From CAZGQY01 sp964528035 (lineage in GTDB: Bacteria > Pseudomonadota > Gammaproteobacteria > Methylococcales > UBA1147), in the NCBI GenBank assembly GCA_964528035.1, contig CAZGQY010000005.1:1-61558 (forward strand): DNA of 61,558 nucleotides, read 5' to 3'. The position numbers and the translations under genes are program-made. The notes under the pieces are model-generated. The model ran no database searches. It saw only the letters and a program-made list of their open reading frames with translations, and was not told where the DNA came from. Positions 8,009 through 17,824 of the stretch are shown here, in pieces (the first letter of the stretch is position 1; each line of letters starts with the position of its first letter).

Positions 8009-11000
8009 CTAATTTTGATGGTGCCCCATAACAATAGAAGCATCTAACAGCCATGGGATTTGTTTTTGTCTTTTTAATGATGCCTCTGCAGCATGTGCCA
8101 AAGCCCAACTCACCTTAAGGTAAATTTTTAATTTATCTTTATATAGTAAATATTGTTCGGCATTAGTGAAACCTTCATGATTGATGATAATTCCATCTTT
8201 TTTAAATCGATCTAATGAAACAGAATAATCAAAATCTTCTTTACAAAAATCTTCCATTAGCGTTTTATTTTCAAGGAAGGCGTTCCAATAACCATTAGAA
8301 AAACGCTTTGTAAAAAAGCTATTGTCTTCAATATTTATCATTCTTTCCGTTATAGCTTGTTGGGCAACACGCTTCAATTTCTCATCCGAGTCACTCGGTT
8401 TTAGACCTTGAATTTTTTTTAACTTCTTTGCCCAAAATAAAATGGAACAAACTTCTCCTTTATCATTGTCCAAATAGGTAGCATTTAAAGCAAAAATCTT
8501 AGCAAGCAAAGCGATGGTGGTATTAACATTATTTTTAAGTGCTAACAGGTCTTCATTTATTTCTTTTGAGTCATATACTAACTGAATATTATAGATCTTG
8601 ATTTCACAAGTGTTGGGAATTTTTCTTTTGCTGGAAAAAATTCGAGGAAAATCATCATCTATACTGAAATCTAGGAAAATATGAGTATGGCCTAGTTCTG
8701 AATATTTGGCTTCCCATAATGGTTTGTCGTCCTTCATACTTAATTCTATATTGGTGGTTTCATATAAACCCGTTTTAAAAGAAAACCTTTCCCCATTTAC
8801 AAACAAAACCAATGTGTGAGGAACTGCATCACCTTTACTGGGAGATTCTAGCCAACAGCTATTTTTATCATTTTCCCAATCTGTAGTAAACACCAAATGC
8901 GGAATGAGCCCTTCATATTTTTGTGGATCTCCATCTCCAAAAATAATATAAGGGTTATTAAATAATTCTTTAAAAGTGAATGTTTCAGAATCAGTTTTTT
9001 TATTATCTTTCACATCCAAAATAAGTTTCCAAGAGGGTTTACCCTTTTTAGGGGACTCAGAAGAAAAAGCACAATCCTCAATGAAGCCCTCTGAACGTTT
9101 TTTGCAATTTAAAAGGTTCTCGTTTTGAAAAAGTGCGCCATTGAGGGTGGCTCTAGAAAAATTGGCCTGTTCTATAGATTTTACGAGCTCTAAATTAGCT
9201 CCATCCAAATTTGCGTCCGAAAAGTCAGTGGACTGCAAGATTGCTTCCCGAAGGTTGGCGTACGTTAATTCTGCATTATTTAATTCCGCGCCAGATAAAT
9301 TGGCTTTAGGTAACTTTGCATAAGATAAATTTGCATTTTTAAGGTTTTGATTTTTTAAAATAGCACCAGGAAGATTAGCTTCTTTTAAATTTGAACTAAT
9401 AAATATAGTTGTCTCTGAAAATTTGGCATTTTCAAAATTAGCACCTTCAAGAACTGCCTTGGTAAAATTGGCACCTTTTAAATTAGCCTTCGAAAGATCA
9501 ACTTGTTCTAATTTTGCATCTTTCAAATTAGTAGAAGCCAAATTAGTACCAATAAATTTTGCTTGGTTGAGATTAAAACCCTGGAAATTTTGATTGGATA
9601 AATTGGTGTGGGACAAATTTGCTTTTTGTAAATTCGCATCATTGAACATCACTGTATCCAAGGATTTTGCCCCATTTAAATTAGCGGCCTCTAAATTTGT
9701 TTTTATTAGATTTGCAGATTTAAAATCGACCCCAGAAAGATCAGCATTGGAAAAGTTTGCTTTACTTAGTCGGGCATATGTGAAGTTATAACCTGACAAA
9801 TCCAAATTGCTTAAATTTGCATTGTTCATAAATGCATTGTTTAATAATAAGGCTTTTTTTAAATTCTTTGTCATTCTCATATCAGCTGAAGTTAATTTCG
9901 CCAAGTCGAAATTTGCGTTTTGAAGATCTGCTCCTTGTAAATTAGCCTCCATTAATTCTGCTTTTTTCAAATCAGCATTGATTAAATTTGCATTATTAAG
10001 CTTCACCATAGACAGTAAAGCTCCAGATAGTTTGGCGCCTTCTAAATTAAAATTACTTAAATCAGCGCCAGTTAAATCCGCTTGTTTAAGAATCGCTAAA
10101 TTTAAATTCAAAGAGTCCCTTAATATTGTTGTTCTTAGATTAGCCTTTGCGAAAACTGCGCCCTCTAAATTTGCTCCAGTTAAATCTGCTTGAGTTAAAT
10201 TTGCACCTTTAAGTATTGCGGATTTTAAATCAGTACCTATAAGTTTTGCCCTACTTAACTCGGTTAGATGGAATCCCGAATGACTTAAATTGGAGTTGGT
10301 TAAATTTGCTTCTCCCAAATTAGTGCCTGTTAAATTCGTATTTGGCAAATTAGAATTTGAAAGATCAGCATTATATAAATATAGACCTCCTAGATCCCGT
10401 CCTGAGGGTGTTGGTTGACCTACCCAATGAATGTTACCAAAATTTTTCCCACTTAAATCACATGGCTTAGGTGGAACCCCCATACGATGGAATGAAGGGG
10501 CAATAATATAAAAATCTTTATACCAATCTACTACGCTAATATTTCGAGGATCAACATCAGCTTCTTGCCAGGCCAACCTTATCGTCAACCCAAAAATATC
10601 CAGGCCACCTCGAGATTTAATAAAATCCAGATATTCTGACCCACAATACTTTCGATATCGATTTTCTAATTCTTGTTTGATATCGTTTAAGATTAACCAA
10701 AGTATTTGCGTTTCTCCTTCTATAAGATATTTATACCGTTCCTCTATTTCTTTAATCTTTCTAACTACATCACTCACCGAGTAGTCATTTAATAATTCAT
10801 CATCGTCCGAGCGTATGGACCTGGCTGTGGCTCCAAGAGAGTAATTAGCAAAATTATGCGCCAATATTTGTGGGCTAGTGTTTGAGGCAACCCTTGAGCC
10901 AGGAAACGGAACTATTCTTATTGCAGAATCATGATTTAGTGTGGATGGAGGGTTCAAAAATGGAGCGCTAGGAGATGCCCGTAATATGATAGTAGGGCTT

Positions 11001-11629
11001 GAGGTAGAGGGTGTTGCAGGAGGAGTTAATAATTTTTCCAATAAACTAATGTCTCCAGGGCTTATAAAATTAGCAGCGATAATTCCGTCTATATCTATCT
11101 TAATGGAGGCAGAAATATGCCATAAAGATCCTAAATTAGAAACAGGATCTTTTTCCTCAGAAGCAATATTTACTTCTAAAGTGGTAAATGGAGAAAGAGA
11201 AATTTTAGGATAAAATTTTATACCAAATTGATTTCGATATTTTTGAATAATTTCTTTGCCTTGAACTTTTGGAATTCCAAATAATTGGAAATACTCTTCT
11301 AATTTATCAACTGTCCTAAAATATTTTAATTGTTCTTCAAGAGGCCAGAATTTTATTTTTGAAATTATTCCAGATTGTTGCTCCAGAATTGACAAATTCG
11401 AAAAAATATTTAATTTTTTCCCAGCTACATTTAATGAAATGCTGTGAGGTCGATTAATGGAGTGCAATTTATTATAACTTACTCTATCTTTTTCCCATTT
11501 TAAATCGGGCGATTTAGAAATATTCCGGCCAAGAAAAATATTGAACTTGGTAGGCGATCCATGCGCATCAGTAATCAACAAATAAGGTAGGAATACAATT
11601 ATCTGTAAAATCACAAGGAAAAATTTCAT
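8009..11629 (-). CDS. Large secreted pentapeptide-repeat protein
   Basis: 1206 residues. Signal peptide: residues 1-24, hydrophobic core FFLVILQIIVFLPYLLI, cleavage near DAHG. Residues about 25-410 are of unknown fold with a P/S-rich linker near 210-250. From about 415 to 838 the sequence is almost pure pentapeptide repeats of the A(N/D)Lxx type (roughly 85 units), which fold as a right-handed quadrilateral beta-helix. Residues 850-1206 are unknown. Such long rods are usually structural or protein-binding; the export signal puts it outside the membrane. It overlaps the upstream gene by four bases (ATGA), so it is the last gene of a coupled three-gene operon. Base composition and style are bacterial rather than like the neighbouring backbone genes. 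Confidence 0.8.
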   Translation of the reverse strand: MKFFLVILQIIVFLPYLLITDAHGSPTKFNIFLGRNISKSPDLKWEKDRVSYNKLHSINRPHSISLNVAGKKLNIFSNLSILEQQSGIISKIKFWPLEEQLKYFRTVDKLEEYFQLFGIPKVQGKEIIQKYRNQFGIKFYPKISLSPFTTLEVNIASEEKDPVSNLGSLWHISASIKIDIDGIIAANFISPGDISLLEKLLTPPATPSTSSPTIILRASPSAPFLNPPSTLNHDSAIRIVPFPGSRVASNTSPQILAHNFANYSLGATARSIRSDDDELLNDYSVSDVVRKIKEIEERYKYLIEGETQILWLILNDIKQELENRYRKYCGSEYLDFIKSRGGLDIFGLTIRLAWQEADVDPRNISVVDWYKDFYIIAPSFHRMGVPPKPCDLSGKNFGNIHWVGQPTPSGRDLGGLYLYNADLSNSNLPNTNLTGTNLGEANLTNSNLSHSGFHLTELSRAKLIGTDLKSAILKGANLTQADLTGANLEGAVFAKANLRTTILRDSLNLNLAILKQADLTGADLSNFNLEGAKLSGALLSMVKLNNANLINADLKKAELMEANLQGADLQNANFDLAKLTSADMRMTKNLKKALLLNNAFMNNANLSNLDLSGYNFTYARLSKANFSNADLSGVDFKSANLIKTNLEAANLNGAKSLDTVMFNDANLQKANLSHTNLSNQNFQGFNLNQAKFIGTNLASTNLKDAKLEQVDLSKANLKGANFTKAVLEGANFENAKFSETTIFISSNLKEANLPGAILKNQNLKNANLSYAKLPKANLSGAELNNAELTYANLREAILQSTDFSDANLDGANLELVKSIEQANFSRATLNGALFQNENLLNCKKRSEGFIEDCAFSSESPKKGKPSWKLILDVKDNKKTDSETFTFKELFNNPYIIFGDGDPQKYEGLIPHLVFTTDWENDKNSCWLESPSKGDAVPHTLVLFVNGERFSFKTGLYETTNIELSMKDDKPLWEAKYSELGHTHIFLDFSIDDDFPRIFSSKRKIPNTCEIKIYNIQLVYDSKEINEDLLALKNNVNTTIALLAKIFALNATYLDNDKGEVCSILFWAKKLKKIQGLKPSDSDEKLKRVAQQAITERMINIEDNSFFTKRFSNGYWNAFLENKTLMEDFCKEDFDYSVSLDRFKKDGIIINHEGFTNAEQYLLYKDKLKIYLKVSWALAHAAEASLKRQKQIPWLLDASIVMGHHQN

Positions 11630-13779
11630 TTACATACCTCTCGGGCTTCCTCAATTAGTTCATTAGATGTTTCATTTATTTCGCTTGGAATAGTATTTAA
11701 GGCATTTTCCCAATCAGGTAGAATACTACGTTCAATCCAATCCCAACGGTATTTTTCGTTTCCTATTTGGCCGACATTAAAATATGGATCTTCAAAATCT
11801 GGAGCTGTAAATAAATCCCACTGGCCTGGAACTGGGGAGAAAACTAAAGCAGATAAAAAATCAAAAATAATATGTTTATCATATACTTTTTGAAGAGTAT
11901 GTTTTTGTTCATATTCAACCAATTTTTTATTTCCTTCCCATATTGTGCCGTTATCGTTATTTTGTTTTCCTGAATGGATCAATTTCCAAGCTTCGAATTG
12001 ATCGTCAACAATATCTCCAGATTCGTGAAGTCTTTTTATTTTTTCAAATCCGTATTTTTCAAAAACCTTGAATTGCCAAGCAATATTTTGAAAAACAGCA
12101 TCATTACCTTCTGAGAGAAAATTTTCAACGTTCCCAATTATTTGATCTTGACCCCATGTTTCGGGGATTATTTCAGGAAAACGTTTAGCCAATTCAGCAA
12201 TCTTTAATCCCCAACCAACGTAATGAGAAGCATACTGAGCCAAACCAGCCCATTGAAATTCTGGATTTTTTAAAAAAATCTCAGCATATTGACCAGAAAT
12301 TCTTGCATTTCTTCCTGATTTAGATCCGTTGAAAATAGGAGATCCCGCACAGGCAATATTATATTCAGATAACTTTTCCCAATCATTTCTTCTCAAGCTT
12401 TCCTCATTCATCATTCTACCTATTAAAATATTCGCATCATTCAATATTTTCTGACCCTCAGCGCTGTCATCAATTAAAAAATGGGTATCAGCCTGTCTTA
12501 TTAAAAATTGAGCTTTCTCAAGTAGAATCAAGCGTTCATCTTTGAACTCAGGATCCTCAGAATAAATTTTTGAACTGGCAAAAGAAAAATATCGTGAGGA
12601 ATCAGCTAGGTATTGGTAGTTCGAATTACTTTCAGAGGTTATAAAACTTGCTGTTAGGGTATCAAAGGCATAGTCGATACTAGGGGCGAGACTAACAACA
12701 TCCGTAAGATTAACGTTAACATTATTCTTTGCCTCTTCAATCTGACTTTTCTGATTGATAACAGCGGATTTATGGTTATGACCTATTATAGCTTTTGATA
12801 CCCCATTATATAATTTTTGGGTTTGTCCCGATAATTTAGGTGACTGTTGAGAGAAAACTTCGATTTCGTTGTCTGTATTTGTTAATTCCAACTCAAGGTC
12901 TTCTCTATTTTTTCTTAATTCTTCATTTTTTTTCTCTTTTAATTCTTTATGATCATCAATTAATATTTTTAGGCGTTCATTCTCTTCATCTTTTTCTGAG
13001 TGTTTTTGAAAATTAGTATCATTCCTATCTTTTTCCGAATTCCTTTCTGTGATCGCAGTATTGTTTTGACTAATAGCGGTTTCTAATTCTTTTTTTTTGT
13101 CTGCTAAATTTTTATTAGTTTTTCTTAATTGACGGTTTGTAGCTTTTAAATCTGTTATAGCTATTGATAATCTATTGTTCGCCAAATCACGCCGTTCTAT
13201 GGTGGAATTTATACTATTTATCGCACTTTTTAATTTATTCTCGGCCTCAGTAATTTTTGGATCGATCAAACTCACAGGCACTTGTGTTTGCTTTTGATGT
13301 TCACTACTTAAAGTTGGATAATCTTCAATAATAAGCGGGAATTCGATAGCACTGCTCGGGAGTACCAGAATTGGTTCATCAATAAGATTTGTGTTGGTCT
13401 TTTTACATTTGGTTTTTTCACAGGACCAGCCTAAGTCGAAAGATATTCTCGTGATTTCATCGTCACTTAATTTTGAATTATTTACTTCGCTTACTTGCTC
13501 TTGGTATTGAGTGTCAGCTGTTCCTGGTTTGTCCTGATAAACATTCTTTAGTAGAACAATTGGCAGCTGATCTACTGAGGCCAGTTTAGATTCAATTATG
13601 CTCATCCATTCCAAGAAGTCTGTATCTAAAGAAATTCTATTTAAGGTTTCTGAATAAGCTGAGGTTGAAAATAATAAATACGAAATAGATAATATCATTA
13701 ACCATTGAGAAAAATTTCGCAGCCCAAATTGATTTAAAGAGAAATTGATGGAAATTAATTTTAGGTTTTTCATTAGCAT
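11626..13779 (-). CDS. Secreted or membrane-anchored coiled-coil protein, unknown
   Basis: 717 residues (715 if the second ATG at 13773, which forms a TAATG overlap with the upstream stop, is used). N-terminal signal: hydrophobic WLMILSISYLLFSTSAYS at about 27-44. Residues about 160-340 form a long charged coiled coil with regular I/L heptads (LKATNRQLRKTNKNLADKKK). The C-terminal 350 residues are globular, with many W and Y, and no family I can name. It is sandwiched between two other secreted proteins by overlaps, so all three are probably made together and may form one extracellular assembly. Confidence 0.7.
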   Translation of the reverse strand: MLMKNLKLISINFSLNQFGLRNFSQWLMILSISYLLFSTSAYSETLNRISLDTDFLEWMSIIESKLASVDQLPIVLLKNVYQDKPGTADTQYQEQVSEVNNSKLSDDEITRISFDLGWSCEKTKCKKTNTNLIDEPILVLPSSAIEFPLIIEDYPTLSSEHQKQTQVPVSLIDPKITEAENKLKSAINSINSTIERRDLANNRLSIAITDLKATNRQLRKTNKNLADKKKELETAISQNNTAITERNSEKDRNDTNFQKHSEKDEENERLKILIDDHKELKEKKNEELRKNREDLELELTNTDNEIEVFSQQSPKLSGQTQKLYNGVSKAIIGHNHKSAVINQKSQIEEAKNNVNVNLTDVVSLAPSIDYAFDTLTASFITSESNSNYQYLADSSRYFSFASSKIYSEDPEFKDERLILLEKAQFLIRQADTHFLIDDSAEGQKILNDANILIGRMMNEESLRRNDWEKLSEYNIACAGSPIFNGSKSGRNARISGQYAEIFLKNPEFQWAGLAQYASHYVGWGLKIAELAKRFPEIIPETWGQDQIIGNVENFLSEGNDAVFQNIAWQFKVFEKYGFEKIKRLHESGDIVDDQFEAWKLIHSGKQNNDNGTIWEGNKKLVEYEQKHTLQKVYDKHIIFDFLSALVFSPVPGQWDLFTAPDFEDPYFNVGQIGNEKYRWDWIERSILPDWENALNTIPSEINETSNELIEEAREVCK

Positions 13780-15338
13780 TTGGATTTAAAATTTAAGAAA
13801 ACAATTTCATTTCTTAATTCCGGACTAGAGTCTAAAATAAAATCAGCCATTTCACGACAGCTATCGGTCATTGATACAGGTAAGTTCTGTCTAATTTCGT
13901 TCTTACGATCTTCATGATATTCATTGATCTGTGGTGCTTGAAGAGAAAACTGAATTTCCTTTGAATAGTTGGTAAAAGAATTTTCACCATCGTTAAGGTA
14001 GTCTAGTATCGTGTTTCGGTGGGGGAGTGAAAGGGGTAGTTCATCTAGATTTTTTCTTATATTTTTAATCAATTGAATAAAGGATAGATTAATTCTTTTG
14101 GCAGTAAGAGGTGAAAAATAAATAAATAATGTTTCTTTTATTTTTTCCTTCTTTTTATTTAAAGCTTGTTTAATCTTAACCAAGTTTTCTTCGCTTCTTT
14201 CCAATAAATTTGCTTGTTTTACGATTTCCTCAGCATTTATTACGTTAGCCGCTTGAAGACTCAGCTCTAATAATTTAATCCATAAGCCCCTCACGGCCAG
14301 TGGGATTTTAGTTCTTTTAGTACTCATTTCCTTTAAAAGTTCTTGTGCTTTTTTTAGTGAATCTAATTTTTCTTGTAATATCTTGTCGATATTTTCAAAA
14401 ATGTTTAATGATTCCTTTGACTTCTTGAAATTGTTATATATAGCTAGACCTTGAATGCCTGTTATTTTTCTAATTTTAGATTGGATTGTGGATACAGATT
14501 TATTTTGATTCTTTATATTTTTGGACAACAAAGCTTCCGATTTTTCAACTCCTTTGGCAGAAGGGATGTTTTTTTCGAAAGACCTGACCTTTCCGAATTC
14601 ATTATTGAAAGAAGGAATTCCCTGTACCATTGAAAAATCAGGCGTCCATTGCTCTATTTGCCTAATTAAACTATCCAGCCAGCGCCCATGCAAATCAGAA
14701 ACATCAGTAAATGAGTCGATGATTACCTTATCAGAGGTAATTGATATGGATAAATCCGAGAAAATTTTTTTAATACTTTCGATAAATATTTTTACCTGAA
14801 CAATCTCTTCTGCTTTAAGATCGATTTGCTTCCCTAGCTCACTAATATCACTGATAAAAACTTCTAGCTCGCCTAGTTTTTTTGTAATTTTAGTATTTAG
14901 TTTTTTTATTTCTGTTTCCAAGTCACGATTATCTTCCTTTAATTTCCTCGTTTTACTTTTTAAAGTAGCCGTTGCTGTATTTACTTCTGTAATATTGTTC
15001 TTCACAAAGTCTAAACTGGTTTCAGCCTCTGTAATTCGCGTTTGAACAGTTGACTCATTTGCTATTGTGCTATCAGTCTTTGAATCAATTTGGGTAATTT
15101 CATTTAATACTTCTAATTCTTTACTTTCAACTTTTCTGATTTCGTCGTTAATTTGCTTTACGACATCATCAACTGTTTGACCCCCTGTATCATCATCAAC
15201 TGTTTCCCCTGTATCATCATCTGCGTTACCAAATAGACCCTCTGCATAAATTAAAGGTGGAGATGAAAATGATAAAAATAGAACCAAAAAACAAATTAGG
15301 GCCGTTCTATAAAATTTTAATACTCTAGAAGAATCCAT
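13773..15338 (-). CDS. Secreted coiled-coil protein with acidic tandem repeat, unknown
   Basis: 521 residues. Signal peptide with hydrophobic core ALICFLVLFLSFSSPPLIYA, cleavage after YAEG. Directly after it is a short acidic tandem repeat (DDDTGETV then DDDTGGQTV). Residues about 60-210 are a strong coiled coil; the rest is helical. First gene of the three-gene secreted operon; its stop overlaps the next start. Its repeated 'heptad plus linker' style matches the gene downstream, and the two may pair. Function unknown. Confidence 0.7.
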   Translation of the reverse strand: MDSSRVLKFYRTALICFLVLFLSFSSPPLIYAEGLFGNADDDTGETVDDDTGGQTVDDVVKQINDEIRKVESKELEVLNEITQIDSKTDSTIANESTVQTRITEAETSLDFVKNNITEVNTATATLKSKTRKLKEDNRDLETEIKKLNTKITKKLGELEVFISDISELGKQIDLKAEEIVQVKIFIESIKKIFSDLSISITSDKVIIDSFTDVSDLHGRWLDSLIRQIEQWTPDFSMVQGIPSFNNEFGKVRSFEKNIPSAKGVEKSEALLSKNIKNQNKSVSTIQSKIRKITGIQGLAIYNNFKKSKESLNIFENIDKILQEKLDSLKKAQELLKEMSTKRTKIPLAVRGLWIKLLELSLQAANVINAEEIVKQANLLERSEENLVKIKQALNKKKEKIKETLFIYFSPLTAKRINLSFIQLIKNIRKNLDELPLSLPHRNTILDYLNDGENSFTNYSKEIQFSLQAPQINEYHEDRKNEIRQNLPVSMTDSCREMADFILDSSPELRNEIVFLNFKSKC

Positions 15339-15488
15339 TTTTGTATTTGCTTAAAATTGCATGGAAGTTTTGTGTAAAATATAATAGTTTAAAAATTTTC
15401 TCAAGCGTATAAGTTTGTACGGTTATAAATATCAATTTAATTCACTAAGGCCTTTAGCTTTACTCCACCAACTTCTAGTAACTAAAGC

Positions 15489-16694
15489 CTAATTATCATA
15501 TTCCTTAGCCAACACATCCAAAATCTTTGGATTTTTAGAAGCAATGGTATTCATAATAGAATTCATATGAGAGAACTGAGTTTTAAGTCTTTTCAATTGT
15601 AATGAGAGTTCTTCCACTTCTATTTCTTTTGTTTCCCCTAGTGTATAAGCACATCGGTCGCACATAGTCGCCTGGGGCAAATTGATGTGATCACAACGTT
15701 TACAAATTTGAGTGCTTTCCATTTTCTTTTTTTCAGGTACACACAGATTATGCGCGGTTGCTAATCGATCTTCGCGATCAGTTCGGTCCAAACGACCATA
15801 AGTATTTATAAAGTGGTCAACGGAATGACCAAACTTTTTGGCCGCTTCTTCAGGTGGGATATTGTCCTTTTTCGCTTGATAACACGCACTATGACGAAAA
15901 TTGTAAAAGTCCAATGGCTTATTTAGCAAAATGGGTGCGCGTTTACGTTGATTGAGTTCTCGCACTCGTTTAACCATTGCTCCATATTCAAACCTTTTGA
16001 TACGTCCCCCTGTATTGTTTTCCTGGACCCATAAAGGATCGTTTTTTTGTTTGGTAGGATGTAAGTAATACCATTTTAAAAAGTGAGGAACAGCGCGAAA
16101 AATCCATACTTCACGCGGACCAGTTTTCCCCTTTCTAATCTTAAACCACACATATGGTGGACTAATCTTAACCACATCACCATAGTTTAAGTCAGTTAGC
16201 TCTGAAGGACGAAAACCCGCATCATGTTGAGTTGCAATAACGGCATGCATTTGCAACGAATGAGTATGGCTAATGAGCGTGTCCCTATTTTCAAAAGTAA
16301 TCATGTCTTCAGGACTGAGATCTCTTTTGGTCTTTGCTTTTGGAAACACACGAAACGCGTCAATTACTGGTTTTACTGGTTCGTCTTCATTAACACGTTT
16401 TGCAAACATAGGAATAATATTTCTAAATGTTTCGAAATAACCTTGTTTTTCTGCGTAAAGAGTACTGAGAATGCCTTTAAAAAGAGTTTTGTCCCACATG
16501 TCCTTTTTAAAGTCTGAGGAATACAGAAAAAACCAACGTAATTTCTCAAAGACAATAGATTTTCTCGCAGCGCTTTGGTGGTAGAAGGTCACAAACTCTT
16601 TAAAAAGAGCTTTATTCTCTTCACTTATCTGCGGGTCTTGTAACAAGCGATTATGGGCAACTTGTGCTGCTTTTGTATAATCTTTTGCTGGCAT
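15489..16694 (-). CDS. Archaeal-type tyrosine integrase with C-terminal zinc ribbon
   Basis: 401 residues. Catalytic-domain boxes: Arg I in HDAGFRPSELTDL (about 160-172), beta-strand Lys in KGKTGPREVWIF, box II YNFRHSACYQA (first His replaced by Tyr), then GHSVDHFINTYGRLD with the nucleophile Tyr near 300. Residues about 328-349 hold CKRC...CDRC, a zinc ribbon found in many archaeal integrases, followed by a helical tail. It would catalyse integration and excision of the element, very likely at the tRNA-Lys gene whose 3' piece lies at 61505-61546. The start is fixed by a TATA element (TTTATATA, 16717-16724) 26 bases upstream. The preceding backbone block of small genes is transcribed in the same direction. 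Confidence 0.9.
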   Translation of the reverse strand: MPAKDYTKAAQVAHNRLLQDPQISEENKALFKEFVTFYHQSAARKSIVFEKLRWFFLYSSDFKKDMWDKTLFKGILSTLYAEKQGYFETFRNIIPMFAKRVNEDEPVKPVIDAFRVFPKAKTKRDLSPEDMITFENRDTLISHTHSLQMHAVIATQHDAGFRPSELTDLNYGDVVKISPPYVWFKIRKGKTGPREVWIFRAVPHFLKWYYLHPTKQKNDPLWVQENNTGGRIKRFEYGAMVKRVRELNQRKRAPILLNKPLDFYNFRHSACYQAKKDNIPPEEAAKKFGHSVDHFINTYGRLDRTDREDRLATAHNLCVPEKKKMESTQICKRCDHINLPQATMCDRCAYTLGETKEIEVEELSLQLKRLKTQFSHMNSIMNTIASKNPKILDVLAKEYDN

Positions 16695-16716
16695 AGAAAA
16701 AGGAGAGCGGTACTCC

Positions 16717-16724
16717 TATATAAA
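16717..16724 (-). promoter_or_regulatory. TATA box of the integrase gene
   Basis: TTTATATA read on the minus strand, centred 26 bases before the integrase ATG at 16694; the transcript would be leaderless or nearly so. Confidence 0.6.
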
Positions 16725-16862
16725 TGTTGTGCAGACGCACACGGATGGTATGACGCCCTCAGCCAACAGAACACGATTCGTAATCTTCCGACGAGAAAAG
16801 AGTTATTTTTAGAATATACATAAGGAAGTAAAAATATTATTTAAACTTTGCTAATGCTTAAC

Positions 16863-16883
16863 TGTCGTTACAAGATTTATAAG
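16863..16883 (+). promoter_or_regulatory. TGTCGTTACAAG motif plus TATA box
   Basis: TGTCGTTACAAG (16863-16874) directly precedes TTTATAAG (16876-16883). The same 12 bases occur at 19115-19126 and, reversed, at 37292-37303. The TATA box is 26 bases before the ATG at 16906. The motif covers the BRE position, so a protein bound there would control TFB/TBP access. Confidence 0.55.
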
Positions 16884-16905
16884 TTATGAATGTTCCTTTC
16901 AAACC

Positions 16906-17013
16906 ATGAAGAGGATTCACAACAAGACCATTCACGACGAAGTAAAACCCATTTGGTTTGAACAATTATTGAAAAAAATAAAAAAAAGGAAAAGATCTAC
17001 AAAGAATAATTAA
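16906..17013 (+). CDS. Possible 35-residue protein
   Basis: ATG at 16906 opens 35 codons reading MKRIHNKTIHDEVKPIWFEQ and then a lysine-rich tail; TAA at 17011. The segment H-x-E-V-K-P-x-W-F resembles the first strand and helix of ASCH/DUF3850-type proteins, but the rest of that domain is missing. A TATA box with the recurring 12-base motif sits 26 bases upstream, which argues that the transcript is real. It lies in the 330-base gap between the integrase and the next gene, on the opposite strand to both. Confidence 0.4.
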   Translation: MKRIHNKTIHDEVKPIWFEQLLKKIKKRKRSTKNN

Positions 17014-17023
17014 GCACAATTTA

Positions 17024-17467
17024 TTATTTAGGATTTAAACCTGGAGCTACAATTTTTACTCGTTGCATCAAATCGCGATATTGTTTAAACCACGTTCTAC
17101 ATTCTTTGTTGAGTTGAGCAATATCTTTCCAGCATTGGGTTTGCTCCATTCTTTTTTCCTGATGCAATTGTTGTAACTGTTGTTCTAGTCGAGTACGCCG
17201 CATTTCTATTGATTTATTTCTACCTAGTTCCCATTGGTCAAAAGTTAAAAAATATGATTTTAGGTAAAGATACTGTTGGTCGATGGTGTAGGAAATTTGG
17301 GTTGAAAGGTTTTTACGGTTTTGAATTTCAGAACCAATTTGGGAAATGATGGTAGTAAGCGATTGCACTTTATCTAACAGCAATTTCTCTAATGAATTTG
17401 ATTCTGAGTTGGGAGGAGATGCACTAAGTATTTGTATTGCTGGTTTATCGGCCGCATACGCTATCAA
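17024..17467 (-). CDS. Unknown helical protein
   Basis: 147 residues; no ATG is available at the 5' end, so a TTG start at 17467 is assumed. The frame is open for about twelve codons before that, to a TGA. The protein is a chain of charged helices (RTRLEQQLQQLHQEKRMEQT) with a probable coiled coil in the middle. It follows the ribbon-helix-helix gene by 64 bases in the same direction. Function unknown. Confidence 0.45.
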   Translation of the reverse strand: MIAYAADKPAIQILSASPPNSESNSLEKLLLDKVQSLTTIISQIGSEIQNRKNLSTQISYTIDQQYLYLKSYFLTFDQWELGRNKSIEMRRTRLEQQLQQLHQEKRMEQTQCWKDIAQLNKECRTWFKQYRDLMQRVKIVAPGLNPK

Positions 17468-17530
17468 ATGTTCTAAATTAAGGTATGTGGTTTTATGTGT
17501 TGGTCATAGAGAGGTAGGTTTGTTGTTACT

Positions 17531-17737
17531 TTAAGATACGGCTTTTTGATGTTTTGAAATGATCGCTTGGTGAACTTCTTTCATCATTTGGATATGTTCA
17601 TCATCCTGTCTTAAAGTGACGTATCGAACATATTCTGAGATCGTTTGAAAACCCTTCAATGTGGAAATGAACTTTAGTTTCATATAATCGTCTTTAGTGA
17701 AACGAACTTGAACAACTCTATTATTTATTTTCCCCAT
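17531..17737 (-). CDS. Ribbon-helix-helix (CopG/Arc-type) DNA-binding protein
   Basis: 68 residues. VVQVRFTKDDYMKLKFIS gives the beta-strand and first helix, TLKGFQTISEYVRYVTL the turn and second helix, exactly the layout of ribbon-helix-helix repressors, which bind DNA as dimers through the strand. It sits in the leftward chain of small genes upstream of the integrase and is a candidate controller of that chain or a copy-control protein. Confidence 0.7.
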   Translation of the reverse strand: MGKINNRVVQVRFTKDDYMKLKFISTLKGFQTISEYVRYVTLRQDDEHIQMMKEVHQAIISKHQKAVS

Positions 17738-17824
17738 AAGAGAAATTATTCGATAGTTTACTTATTAAACCTTATTCACAAAAATAAACCAGGTTTGGTG
17801 TAAATTAAAAAAAGAGAAAGGGGA

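Noticed and set aside
9141..10193. Several plus-strand frames of 60-71 codons
   Set aside because: Repetitive antisense readings of the pentapeptide-repeat region; their repetitiveness mirrors the true gene.
16695..16905. Second attachment site next to the integrase
   Set aside because: Looked for the CTCTTAATCAATAGG core near the integrase and elsewhere; no second copy seen.
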